Made by a program: the position numbers and the translations under genes. Below the pieces are notes generated by a model, which worked only from the letters and a program-made list of their open reading frames with translations, was not told where the DNA came from and searched no databases. 64,000 nt of DNA. Source: Dysosmobacter segnis (GTDB lineage: Bacteria; Bacillota; Clostridia; Oscillospirales; Oscillospiraceae). Within the stretch, counting starts at the first letter, position 1, and the number at the start of each line of letters is the position of its first letter. Shown piece by piece: positions 50,951-58,628 of this stretch. The stretch spans positions 62,001 through 126,000 of the forward strand of contig NZ_JACOQI010000002.1 in NCBI RefSeq assembly GCF_014297285.1, in the 5' to 3' direction.

Positions 50951-51328
50951 CAGCGTGTCGAAAAATTTTCTCCCCGCTGAGGCCATTTTCAGAGCTTTTA
51001 CAAAGCACTGAAAATATTGATTTCAATGGCGCAGGGAAACAGGCGAAGCGCCGCCGGTGGCGGATCAAGCAAGCCTGTTTCGAGGAAGGCTCCCAATCAG
51101 CGAATATGAAGTATCCACTGATTGGCTTGAGCCGACGGTGTATCCCTTCTTGAGTGATCTCCGCACTAAGAGCCGCCTTCGGCGGTTGCACTCCGGAACG
51201 CGCCTGCGGGCGCAGTCCAGCGCACACCCTTTACCCGCAAGGGGTATGCGGCATCCGTAAAGCGGCGCAGCCGCTAACGGCTGCCCTACCTTACCGTTGC
51301 GGAAATTTATCTCTTTATCGACAGCCTC
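50951..51328 (+). mobile_element. Terminator-nested repeat element, copy D (long form)
   Basis: 378-bp non-coding element between two copies of the dapA terminator hairpin, in the opposite strand orientation to copies A-C and again in the sense of its host gene. It begins CAGCGTGTCGAAAAA and ends TTTATCGACAGCCTC. It shares with copy A the modules CTGCGGGCGCAG, TTTACCCGCAAGGGGTA and CCGCTAACGG, and a 61-base block (51034-51094) that lies in reverse relative to the element's ends. A 9-bp stem CCAATCAG/CTGATTGG occurs at about 51092-51124. There is no gene. Confidence 0.75.
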
Positions 51329-51358
51329 AGTGCCGCTGTTCTCATGAACAGCGGCACT
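51329..51358 (+). terminator. Gene-distal terminator hairpin flanking element D
   Basis: The same 13-bp arms as 50921-50950 but with loop TCAT, followed by TTTTAAAAG, so it keeps the U-tract. It may also serve the convergent tyrS. Confidence 0.75.
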
Positions 51359-51389
51359 TTTAAAAGAATTTACAGCTTTTTCGTCAGCA

Positions 51390-52616
51390 TCAGGCGGTAT
51401 AGGCTCTGTGGAAGACCTTCTTGCCCTTCTTGATGACCACGCCGTCTCCGGCGAACTGCGCCTGATCGAAGGTCACATCGATGGACGCCACCTTCTGATC
51501 ATTGACAGCCACGCCGCCCTGCTGAATCAGCCGGCGGGCCTCGCCGTTGGAGGCGCACAGGCCGCAGGCCACCAGCAGCTCGATGGCACCGATCTTACCA
51601 TCGGTAAACCGGGCCTCCGGCAGCTGGGTAGCGGGCATATTTTCGCTGCTGCCGCTGCCGCCGAACAGGGCGCGGGCGGCCTCCTGAGCCTTGTTGGCCT
51701 CCTCCTCGCCGTGGACCAGCTTGGTCAGCTCGTAGGCCAGGATCTCCTTGGCCTGATTGAGCTGGCTGCCCTCCCAGGCGTCCATAGCGTCGATCTGCTC
51801 CAGGGGCAGGAAGGTCAGCATGCGGATGCACTTGAGCACGTCGGCATCGCCCACGTTCCGCCAATACTGGTAGAAGTCGAAGGGAGTGGTCTTGTTGGGG
51901 TCCAGCCACACCGCGCCGCTGGCGGTCTTGCCCATCTTCTTGCCCTCGCTGTTGAGCAGCAGGGTGATGGTCATGGCGTGGGCGTCCTTGCCCAGCTTGC
52001 GGCGGATCAGCTCCGTGCCGCCCAGCATGTTGCTCCACTGGTCATCACCGCCGAACTGCATATTGCAGCCGTAGTGCTGGAAGAGGTAGTAGAAGTCATA
52101 GCTCTGCATGATCATGTAGTTGAACTCCAGGAAGCTGAGGCCCTTTTCCATGCGCTGCTTGTAGCACTCGGCCCGGAGCATATTGTTGACGCTGAAGCAG
52201 GCACCCACATCCCGCAGCAGATCGATATAGTTCAGCTTCAGCAGCCAGTCGGCGTTGTTGACCATGATGGCCTTGTCCTCGCCGAAGTCGATGAAACGCT
52301 CCATCTGGCGCTTGAAGCAGTCGCAGTTGTGCTGGATGGTCTCCGGGGTCATCATGTTCCGCATATCGGTGCGGCCGGAGGGGTCGCCGATGTAGCCGGT
52401 GCCGCCGCCCACCAGCACGACGGGGCGGTTGCCCGCCATCTGCAGGCGCTTCATCAGGCACAGGGCCATGAAGTGACCCACGTGCAGGCTGTCCGCCGTG
52501 GGGTCAAAGCCGATGTAGAAGGTTGCCTTGCCGGTGTTGACCATTTCCCGGATCTCCGGCTCGTTGGTCACCTGCGCGATCAGGCCACGGGCCTGCAGTT
52601 CTTCGTAAATACCCAT
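51390..52616 (-). CDS. tyrS: Tyrosine-tRNA ligase
   Basis: Class I synthetase of 408 residues. It begins MGIYEELQARGLIAQVTNEP, then FYIGFDPTADSLHVGHFMAL with the HIGH-type HVGH. GKKMGKTASGAVWLDPNKTT has the KMSKS-type KMGKT. The C-terminal S4 domain ends GGVAVNDQKVASIDVTF. GGAG lies about 9 bases before the ATG at 52616. A T-box leader with a tyrosine codon controls it. Confidence 0.98.
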   Translation of the reverse strand: MGIYEELQARGLIAQVTNEPEIREMVNTGKATFYIGFDPTADSLHVGHFMALCLMKRLQMAGNRPVVLVGGGTGYIGDPSGRTDMRNMMTPETIQHNCDCFKRQMERFIDFGEDKAIMVNNADWLLKLNYIDLLRDVGACFSVNNMLRAECYKQRMEKGLSFLEFNYMIMQSYDFYYLFQHYGCNMQFGGDDQWSNMLGGTELIRRKLGKDAHAMTITLLLNSEGKKMGKTASGAVWLDPNKTTPFDFYQYWRNVGDADVLKCIRMLTFLPLEQIDAMDAWEGSQLNQAKEILAYELTKLVHGEEEANKAQEAARALFGGSGSSENMPATQLPEARFTDGKIGAIELLVACGLCASNGEARRLIQQGGVAVNDQKVASIDVTFDQAQFAGDGVVIKKGKKVFHRAYTA

Positions 52617-52639
52617 ATTGTTGTTCTCCTTTTCCATGT

Positions 52640-52926
52640 TTGATTCGGACAGAGATAAAATAAAGCCCCCTGTCCTTTCGGACAGAGGGCGTAAATACGC
52701 GGTACCACCTCTGGTTCGCCGCCCCCTCACGGAACGCGGCCTCACGCCGTGCCATCACACGGCAGCGCGGTAACGGGCGCACCCGGAGCACGCCTACTGA
52801 GCCGAAGGGCCGTTTGGGTGCCAGCTCCACGGTGTAGTTCGGCGGCTGTTCTCTCCCCTTTCCACCATACAGGGGCTCTCTTGGCAGAACCGATCCGCTT
52901 ACTTCTCCGCATCATCACTGTAACGG
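52640..52926 (-). promoter_or_regulatory. T-box leader of tyrS
   Basis: On the minus strand, GAACTACACCGTG holds the tyrosine specifier codon TAC in its usual context. CCAGAGGTGGTACCGCG is the T-box antiterminator. The terminator CCCTCTGTCC/GGACAGGGGG ends with TTTATTTT. The order promoter, Stem I, T-box and terminator is complete. Confidence 0.93.
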
Positions 52927-52931
52927 GCTTC

Positions 52932-52960
52932 ATTGTATCGGATTTCCCGGGAAATGTCAA
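52932..52960 (-). promoter_or_regulatory. Sigma-A promoter of tyrS
   Basis: TTGACA, 17-bp spacer, TACAAT on the minus strand, just downstream of the amidase gene's stop codon. Confidence 0.85.
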
Positions 52961-52965
52961 CCCAT

Positions 52966-53466
52966 TTATGGGTGCCAGACGCCGAAAATCTTCAAAAAGC
53001 GAATATCCTGATACGAATAGGTACTGAGGGGCCGGTTATCCGCATCGTAGCTGTGGGCGGCCACCAGCACGTTTTCCGGTGTCACCGGCCAACCCACCGA
53101 CACTACCACCGGCGTATGGCGGAAGTTTTCTCCGTCAAAAGAGAGCTGGATCAGGTCGCCGGGGCGCAGATCCCCCAGCTCACAGGGGCGGGCCGCCGGG
53201 CCTTCGGTTTTTTCCTCCCGGACGAGGAAGTTATAGAGGTAGGGCACGCCGGTCCACGCCGGGGCCTTCTGGTCCGGGTCGATATAGTACCAGCCGAAGG
53301 TGGGCGTGAAGTTCATCACGCCGCTGCCGGCATAAATGCACTGGGAGGCGAAGTTGGTGCAGTCGCCCCCTAAATGCTCGTAGTCATAAAAGACGGGATT
53401 CCGGCCGTAGGCCCAGCGGTGGGCGTACAGCACGGCGGCCCGCCGGTCATAGAGCGCGAAACGCAT
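52966..53466 (-). CDS. Putative amidase domain protein (Amidase_6)
   Basis: 166-residue NlpC/P60-like papain-fold protein of the Amidase_6 type. GGDCTNFASQC (Cys36 the likely nucleophile) is the family signature; RHTPVVVSVGW has the expected His. ELGDLRPGDLIQLSFDG is another conserved piece. No signal peptide is seen, which is unusual for a cell-wall hydrolase; short intracellular members exist in Clostridia. The ATG at 53466 is preceded by AAAGGGGAG. Longer upstream readings run into element C and are spurious. Confidence 0.85.
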   Translation of the reverse strand: MRFALYDRRAAVLYAHRWAYGRNPVFYDYEHLGGDCTNFASQCIYAGSGVMNFTPTFGWYYIDPDQKAPAWTGVPYLYNFLVREEKTEGPAARPCELGDLRPGDLIQLSFDGENFRHTPVVVSVGWPVTPENVLVAAHSYDADNRPLSTYSYQDIRFLKIFGVWHP

Positions 53467-53508
53467 AGACGGACTCCCCTTTCCCGCCAGTCTATGCGGA
53501 GAACGGAA

Positions 53509-53536
53509 AAGCGTGCGTGGAAAACCACGCACGCTT
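53509..53536 (-). terminator. Gene-distal terminator hairpin flanking element C
   Basis: AAGCGTGCGTGG/CCACGCACGCTT with loop AAAA, followed on the minus strand by TTCCG after the run of Ts. It is an exact repeat of 53699-53726. Confidence 0.75.
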
Positions 53537-53698
53537 GAGACTGTCGATAAAGTAGTAAATTCTCCGCGACGGTAAGAAAGGGTGTGCGCGGGAAACCCAA
53601 GAGGGGTGTCCCGCGCCATTAAAATCCTAAGTTTTCAGAACTTTTATGAAGTTCTGAAAACTTGCTCAGCGGGGAGAAAAGACTTTTTCGACACGCTG
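53537..53698 (-). mobile_element. Terminator-nested repeat element, copy C (short form)
   Basis: 162-bp element between two copies of the terminator hairpin of the DUF4179 gene. It begins GAGACTGTCGATAAAG and ends TTTTTCGACACGCTGA. Apart from about four substitutions it is identical to copy B at 20310-20470, while the flanking hairpins differ wholly. So the element, and not the surrounding DNA, has moved. Stems: AGTTTTCAGAACTT/AAGTTCTGAAAACT (53633-53665), and CTCAGCG/CGCTGA (53667-53699). It is non-coding. Confidence 0.82.
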
Positions 53699-53727
53699 AA
53701 GCGTGCGTGGAAAACCACGCACGCTTG
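53699..53727 (-). repeat. Gene-proximal duplicate of the DUF4179 terminator hairpin
   Basis: Exact 28-29 bp direct repeat of 53509-53537, 18 bases past the DUF4179 stop. It runs into element C. Confidence 0.88.
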
Positions 53728-53744
53728 GCTTGTTTGATTTCCGT

Positions 53745-55193
53745 TTATTTGATGACCACTTGAGCGGTGCTGTCGGTGATCCGGGTCCAGCAGGGCTCCA
53801 GCCACACGCGGTCCGCCGTGCAGTCCTTCAGGCCGAAGGTCTCAAAGTACCGTCCTTCCTCTTTCGCGGCTTTTTCGGCGGCCTCGTAAGATTCCAGCTC
53901 CGCGCCGGAGATCTCGCCCAAGATCATGGGGGAACTGGATGCACCCCGCTGATTGATGTCATGGGCCGTGCCGTCCTCGTCATAAAAACGGTTTTTCCAG
54001 ATCTGGTAATGCATCGTTTTCTCCCAGCGATACCCAGCGCTGAAGGACACCACCCAGCCGGCATCCCGCTTCTCCGCCCATTCCAGACGGACGCCCTGGG
54101 GCGGGTTCTCGATCATGCCCTTTGCCAGATCTACCTTCACCCGCTCCTGTCCCTTGTCGATCCAGGAAGCCCCGGTGACATGGAGGGTCAGGTGTTCCCC
54201 TGTGGAGAAATAGGGACTGTCCAGCCAGACGGAATCCGTGGAGGGATCGTCCGGGTTTCCGGTGGCGGAAATGCCGTTGACAATGCCGTTGAACCGCTCT
54301 CCCCGCTCGTTTTCCAGATAGAAGTTCAACTCCGTCAGCCATGCGGTGTTGGCGGGGTCATAGTCAAAGTTCAGCCGCAGGTGGGTGGGATAGATTTCCG
54401 CCTCCGTCAGCGTTACGGATTGGCCGTCCAACAGGAAGGTCTCTCCTACATCAATGACCGTCCCCTGCTCCGTGTAGGTGGGGTCGAAGCGCAGCTCAAA
54501 GGTAAAGGTAGCCAAAATCTCCCGCTGCTCCTTCGGGTTATCGGACAGCAGCTCGTCGCCGTAGTCGGCCACGTTGGACCGCGCCGGGGGTGTTTGGTTC
54601 TCATAGAGATGCTTGTTGTCATAAACGCCGAAGGTCATGGTCAGGCAGTCCGGTACATCCCGGTTCATAAAGTCGATCCGGAAGTCGATCAGGTCGCCGT
54701 TTTCAATGCCATAGCTGCTGAGAGATGTGCTGTATCCCTCCTGCTCCCCCGGCACCGTCAGCGTTGGGTGGTCTAAATCCAGATGGGCGTAATCGTCAGA
54801 CTGGATGGAGAAGAATACGTCCACCTGCTTCCGGTCTACGATCAGGTACTCCACCCGGGCCGTGATGCCGTTTTGCGATTGGGACAGCCGGAGGGGCTGC
54901 GCATAGTCATTCTCCACGGCGGCGGACAGGCTGGGAGACCAGCTTACCGCCTTGGCCAGATCCGCCAGAAGAGGGATCCGTCCGCAGGCCCGGGCGAAGG
55001 GCGTCGACAGGTTCACCAGCAGCACAAATGCCGCGAAGCAGGCCGCCAGACCGCCCAGAGAAGTACCGAAAAATCGCCGTTTTTTCTGTAAAGTATTTTC
55101 CCTGTTCAGTGCTTTATTTACCGTATTATTTAGTTCTTCCGGGGTCTGTTCCAGCTCCGCCAACAGGGCGGCGTACTCGTCCATGCGGTTCAT
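53745..55193 (-). CDS. DUF4179 domain protein, probable anti-sigma factor
   Basis: 482 residues. A short cytoplasmic N-terminus (MNRMDEYAALLAELEQTPEE) resembling anti-sigma domains is followed by basic residues and one membrane span (SLGGLAACFAAFVLLVNLST). A large external part contains the DUF4179 region and a beta-rich DUF5643-like C-terminus (DVFFSIQSDDYAHLDLDHPT and YFSTGEHLTLHVTGASWIDK). The start overlaps the sigma-factor stop as ATGA. The pairing suggests that it holds the ECF factor at the membrane until an outside signal is sensed. The ligand is unknown. Confidence 0.85.
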   Translation of the reverse strand: MNRMDEYAALLAELEQTPEELNNTVNKALNRENTLQKKRRFFGTSLGGLAACFAAFVLLVNLSTPFARACGRIPLLADLAKAVSWSPSLSAAVENDYAQPLRLSQSQNGITARVEYLIVDRKQVDVFFSIQSDDYAHLDLDHPTLTVPGEQEGYSTSLSSYGIENGDLIDFRIDFMNRDVPDCLTMTFGVYDNKHLYENQTPPARSNVADYGDELLSDNPKEQREILATFTFELRFDPTYTEQGTVIDVGETFLLDGQSVTLTEAEIYPTHLRLNFDYDPANTAWLTELNFYLENERGERFNGIVNGISATGNPDDPSTDSVWLDSPYFSTGEHLTLHVTGASWIDKGQERVKVDLAKGMIENPPQGVRLEWAEKRDAGWVVSFSAGYRWEKTMHYQIWKNRFYDEDGTAHDINQRGASSSPMILGEISGAELESYEAAEKAAKEEGRYFETFGLKDCTADRVWLEPCWTRITDSTAQVVIK

Positions 55194-55669
55194 ACCTGTC
55201 CCTCCTCTCCCAGTTCCAATTTCAGCAGGGCCAGCGCCCGTTTCTGGCGGGTGGCCGCAGTCCCCTGCGGAATGTTCAGTGCGGCGGCGGTCTCCGCTTG
55301 GGTGTACCCGGAGAAAAACCGCAGGATCACTACGCTGCTCAGCTCCTCCGGCAATCGGCGGATAGCCTCCTTCAGCGGCAGATGCTCGTAATCGTCCGGC
55401 CCGGCGGTATCCGGAAGCGCGTCCGCCCCGCCGGGATGGAACCGCCTCCGGCGGCGCAGCTCGTCCTGACAGGTGTTGATCAGGATCCGGGTGATCCAGG
55501 TCTCAAAAAGCGCCGGTGTTTGCAGCTGCTTCAGCCTCCGCAGCGCCCGGTATACCGTCTCATCCACCGCCTCAAGTGCGTCGGCCTCACTGCCCAGATA
55601 GAGATACGCCGTGCGGTACAGCCGGGTTTTGATGGCTTCTGTCCGGTCGGCAAATTCCTGCTGATCCAT
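55190..55669 (-). CDS. RNA polymerase ECF-type sigma factor
   Basis: 159-residue sigma-70 family factor. Region 2 is RTEAIKTRLYRTAYLYLGSE, ADALEAVDETVYRALRR and ETWITRILINTC. Region 4 is IRRLPEELSSVVILRFFSGY, TQAETAAALNIPQGTAATRQ and KRALALLKLEL. GAGGAGG lies before the ATG. It is the first gene of the pair with DUF4179, and its own ECF-type promoter (55702-55732) suggests autoregulation. Confidence 0.92.
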   Translation of the reverse strand: MDQQEFADRTEAIKTRLYRTAYLYLGSEADALEAVDETVYRALRRLKQLQTPALFETWITRILINTCQDELRRRRRFHPGGADALPDTAGPDDYEHLPLKEAIRRLPEELSSVVILRFFSGYTQAETAAALNIPQGTAATRQKRALALLKLELGEEGQV

Positions 55670-55701
55670 AGAGACCGCCTCCTCTCTGCTCTCTTTTGTC
55701 T

Positions 55702-55732
55702 ATTAGACGGAGATGTGCCCCGTTTTGTTCTC
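55702..55732 (-). promoter_or_regulatory. Possible ECF-type autoregulatory promoter
   Basis: Minus strand GAGAAC, 17-base spacer, CGTCTAAT. The AAC and CGTC cores resemble ECF sigma promoters, and no sigma-A boxes are near. The transcript would begin about 30 bases before the sigma ATG. Confidence 0.5.
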
Positions 55733-55751
55733 ACGAAGCGAAATATTTTTA

Positions 55752-55785
55752 GAAAAAACCGGCGGGGCTTCTGCCCTGCCGGTTG
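55752..55785 (-). terminator. Terminator after xerD
   Basis: On the minus strand, AACCGGCAGGGC/GCCCCGCCGGTT (one mismatch) then TTTTC. Confidence 0.85.
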
Positions 55786-55797
55786 TTACGCTTGCGC

Positions 55798-56679
55798 TTA
55801 TGCTCTCGGGTGCGCCTTCTGGTAGACGTCCTTGAGCTGATTCTTGATGACGTGGGTGTAGATCTGGGTGGAGGAAATATCCGCGTGGCCCAGCATCTCC
55901 TGAATGGCCCGGAGGTCCGCGCCGTTTTCCAGCAAATGCACCGCAAAGGAATGGCGCAGAGTGTGGGGGGTGATGTCCTTCTGGATGCCCGCCTTCTCCT
56001 GATAGTGCTTGATGATTTTCCAGAAACCCTGACGGCTCATACGCTCGCCGTTCATGTTCACGAACAGGGCCGTTTCCTCCGTGTCCGCGATCAGCTGGGG
56101 CCGGACGCCCTTGATATAATCCTGAAGCGCCTTCACCGCGCCGTGATACAGGGGGATGATCCGCTCCTTTTTGCCGTTGGAGCAGCGGATAAAGCCCGCC
56201 GGCAGGTTCAGGTCCCCAATGTCCAGTGCGATCAGTTCGCTGACCCGGATGCCGGTGGCGTACAGCAGCTCCAGCATGGCATGATCCCGGAAGCCCTTGG
56301 CGTCCACGCACTCCGGCTGTTCCAGAAATAGCTCCACCTCTTTGGCTGTGAGGATCTCCGGGTATTTCCGCTCCACCTTGGCGGCGGCCACCCCCTGTGC
56401 CGGGTTCTTTTTCAACTCCCCGGCAGCCACCATATAGCTGTAAAAGGACTTGACGGACGCCAGAAACCTGGTGACGGAGGCGGCGGACTTCCCGTGGCTC
56501 AGCATCCAGTCCATGTAGTCCTGGACTGCCGCGCTGTCCGCCTCCCGCAGGTCTATGTCGCAGTAATTATGTAAATACTCAGCGAATTGGGTCGTATCCC
56601 GGAGGTAGGAACTGACGGTGTTCCGGGAGGAATGCTTTTCATCGGACAAATACGCACCAAAACGGGCAATATCATCCAT
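55798..56679 (-). CDS. xerD: Tyrosine recombinase XerD
   Basis: Site-specific recombinase for chromosome dimer resolution, 293 residues. A SAM-like N-terminal domain (ARFGAYLSDEKHSSRNTVSS) is followed by the catalytic domain with ATGIRVSELIALDIG (first Arg), TPHTLRHSFAVHLLENGAD (His-x-x-Arg) and LGHADISSTQIYTHV (His and nucleophile Tyr). AAGGGAG lies 9 bases before the ATG at 56679. A much longer reading continues into spoIIM and is not real. It lies 17 bases after spoIIM, an arrangement seen in sporulating Firmicutes. Confidence 0.95.
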   Translation of the reverse strand: MDDIARFGAYLSDEKHSSRNTVSSYLRDTTQFAEYLHNYCDIDLREADSAAVQDYMDWMLSHGKSAASVTRFLASVKSFYSYMVAAGELKKNPAQGVAAAKVERKYPEILTAKEVELFLEQPECVDAKGFRDHAMLELLYATGIRVSELIALDIGDLNLPAGFIRCSNGKKERIIPLYHGAVKALQDYIKGVRPQLIADTEETALFVNMNGERMSRQGFWKIIKHYQEKAGIQKDITPHTLRHSFAVHLLENGADLRAIQEMLGHADISSTQIYTHVIKNQLKDVYQKAHPRA

Positions 56680-56696
56680 TTCCGTCAACTCCCTTC

Positions 56697-57317
56697 CTAA
56701 AAAAATCGTTCCAGCAGCGCGCGGAGCAGAAACGGCGACAGCCGCAGTTCTATCCACGCGCCCAGACACAAAATCAAACACACAATACCGAAGCCCAGCC
56801 AACAACCACGGCCGCAGGCGGAAAACGCGGCGCACCGTCTCCCCCGGGACAGTCCACGCAGTGCGGCGGCCCGGCCCATCGCAGGCGCCGCCAGCAGAAA
56901 AAAGCAAGGCACCGTGACCAGACAGCGAAAGCCGAAAAAGGCCAGCGCCAGCAGCAGGCCCCGCCCGCCGAAGGAAGCCGTCAGGCACCCCGCCGCATAG
57001 GCCGGAAAAAAGCCCGCAGCAGCCGCCAGCAGCGGCAGCAACAGGATTCCCGCAGAGCAGACGCCGCATAGGAACGCCAAAACCGGTCCTTGCAGATAGA
57101 GCAGCGTCAGAGAACAAACCACGGAAATTCCAAGGTCCTGACTCTGCGCCAAGGCCAGATAATCCGTCAGGTACGTGGTCAGTTCCCGTTCCACATCCCC
57201 GGAGATCCGTCCGGCGCAGACAACACCCGCGCCGATCCCGAGAAAAAAGAAAACCGCCAGCAGCAGGCTGTGCAGCCGGCTGGGGTCTGTCCATCGTTCC
57301 GCACGATTCCATTTCAA
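56697..57317 (-). CDS. spoIIM: Stage II sporulation protein M
   Basis: Membrane protein of the SpoIIDMP machine that remodels septal peptidoglycan in engulfment, 206 residues. About five spans: LHSLLLAVFFFLGIGAGVVC, LGISVVCSLTLLYLQGPVLA, FLCGVCSAGILLLPLLAAAA, LLLALAFFGFRCLVTVPCFF and FGIVCLILCLGAWIELRL. The start is TTG at 57317 with GAGGTG 7 bases before it. The sequence is divergent, and its identity rests on span pattern, position before xerD and length; a related DUF95-type protein is the alternative. Confidence 0.78.
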   Translation of the reverse strand: MKWNRAERWTDPSRLHSLLLAVFFFLGIGAGVVCAGRISGDVERELTTYLTDYLALAQSQDLGISVVCSLTLLYLQGPVLAFLCGVCSAGILLLPLLAAAAGFFPAYAAGCLTASFGGRGLLLALAFFGFRCLVTVPCFFLLAAPAMGRAAALRGLSRGRRCAAFSACGRGCWLGFGIVCLILCLGAWIELRLSPFLLRALLERFF

Positions 57318-57589
57318 ACCGCATCACCTCACCCCAGCCTATGAAAGTGGGACAAGATTTATGTTGCGGTTGACGTAAAACTTTTCTCATTCAAATATAA
57401 TTCAAATGGCGCCGTTTCGCAAGGTGTTTCCAGAAAATACCTGTTTTTCGGCGTTTATGCTAAAATATTATGTAAACTGTATTATGTAAACCTCGTAAAT
57501 CACAGCATAAAACAGCACCTTTTCTCTCATTTTACGCAAGATGTAGTGTCTATCCCCCGCAGAATCTTCCCATATCTGACCACACCGAA

Positions 57590-57625
57590 AAAAAGGAGCG
57601 CCGCCCCACCGGACGGCGCTTTTTC
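57590..57625. terminator. Bidirectional terminator near 57.6 kb
   Basis: AGCGCCG/CGGCGCT with a 10-base loop and A/T runs on both sides; CTTTTTTTCGG follows on the minus strand. It ends the TIGR04086-like gene. The 57318-57589 gap holds only spoIIM leader sequence; no other feature is recognised. Confidence 0.75.
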
Positions 57626-58043
57626 AAACGGAACGCAGCTTTTTGTGAGATTTCACCAATCGCTTGTTGGACCGCTTCCCCACCTTTCCGCAGAGCAGCG
57701 CCGCCAGCAGCCCGCCCAGCAGGATCAGAGCCAGCAGGATCAGCCCCCGGACCGCGATCCCCTCGCCCCAGCCGCCGAAGCAAAGCAAGATCAGAAGCAG
57801 GGCGAAGGCCCCCGCATTCAGCAGACTCCCGCCCGGACCCAGTCTCCCCTTCCCTGCCGGAAGTCCCCCGGCGAAGGCCGCGCAGAAGGCCAGCGCCCCC
57901 AGCGCCTGCGGGACCCTGTCCTCCCCCACGATCCCCTTCACCGCCAGCAGCGTCACCAGCAGGACACCCAAGCCGTCCACAGCCGCCGTCAGCAGCAAGC
58001 ACAAAGCGATCTGCTTTCCCGCCGGTTTCTTTTTTCCGGACAT
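57624..58043 (-). CDS. TIGR04086-like small membrane protein
   Basis: 139 residues with four hydrophobic segments (ALCLLLTAAVDGLGVLLVTL, ALGALAFCAAFAGGLPAG, LNAGAFALLLILLCFGG, GLILLALILLGGLLAALLCG) between basic ends. This agrees with the TIGR04086/YrzE-type family of small membrane proteins. GGGGGAGGGG lies before the ATG at 58043. Function unknown. It is divergent from the spoVM cassette across a 280-base gap (58044-58326), in which nothing else is seen. Confidence 0.65.
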   Translation of the reverse strand: MSGKKKPAGKQIALCLLLTAAVDGLGVLLVTLLAVKGIVGEDRVPQALGALAFCAAFAGGLPAGKGRLGPGGSLLNAGAFALLLILLCFGGWGEGIAVRGLILLALILLGGLLAALLCGKVGKRSNKRLVKSHKKLRSV

Positions 58044-58326
58044 CCGATCCCCTCCCCCAAGCATTTCTTCTGGAACAGCTTATGCCATCAGCGGCCATTT
58101 TTATGACAGGACACACACCATATTTAAAACCGCATCGGTCCGGATTTCAGGTGCAGCTGCAAGCCGACCTGCGGCCGATCGCAAAGCTCCCCATCGAGGT
58201 CACACTCATTTGGTCCCCGGAGCGGTGAAAAAGCACATGCATCCGCATCCGATTTCGGAAGAAAACCGGAACCGGGGACAGGGGTGCGGTCATATATTGG
58301 GCTGTAAGGAAAGGAGGCGGAGCCGG

Positions 58327-58479
58327 GTGTTTCGGGGAGGACGGAACTGCATCATTGGAATATTCGCCATCGCCATGGGGGCAGGCATCCTCATCGCGGC
58401 CATTTTTCCAACGGGACTGTTGATGTTCCTGGTGGCAACATTGCTGATCGCCAGCGGCTGTGCCTGCTGGAAGCGGTAG
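58327..58479 (+). CDS. 50-residue membrane protein upstream of spoVM
   Basis: From a GTG at 58327 with AAAGGAGG 9 bases upstream: a basic N-terminus (FRGGRN), then two hydrophobic helices (IIGIFAIAMGAGILIAAIFP and LMFLVATLLIASGCACW) and a basic end. It has no recognised family. It is 13 bases from the spoVM ATG, so the two are co-transcribed. I believe similar mini-proteins occur before SPOCS genes in related species, but I could not check. Confidence 0.65.
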   Translation: MFRGGRNCIIGIFAIAMGAGILIAAIFPTGLLMFLVATLLIASGCACWKR

Positions 58480-58492
58480 AAAGGAGAGGGGT

Positions 58493-58567
58493 ATGAATAT
58501 CGTAGTGTGGAAGGCGCCCAAGGCCATGCGGGGACTACTGCGGAAGCTGTTCAGAATCCAGGCATAA
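58493..58567 (+). CDS. spoVM: SpoVM-like sporulation peptide
   Basis: A 24-codon gene, MNIVVWKAPKAMRGLLRKLF plus RIQA, with AGGAGAGGGG immediately upstream of its ATG. It lines up without gaps with Bacillus SpoVM, the amphipathic peptide that marks the forespore membrane for coat assembly. M1, K7, P9, K10, G14 and R17 agree, and hydrophobic positions are kept. P9 is the residue known to matter for membrane curvature sensing. It lies between a 50-residue membrane protein and a SPOCS/LysM gene. Small size makes chance possible, but motif, ribosome site and context agree. Confidence 0.82.
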   Translation: MNIVVWKAPKAMRGLLRKLFRIQA

Positions 58568-58628
58568 GGGGTCCCCGCCGCTCATAAACTGCACTGAAGT
58601 ACACTGAGCGGAAAGGAAGGATACCCAC

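Noticed and set aside
56680..57390. N-terminal extension of the xerD frame through spoIIM
   Set aside because: The extra 237 residues have no recombinase features, overlap spoIIM in another frame, and a good ribosome site precedes the internal ATG at 56679.
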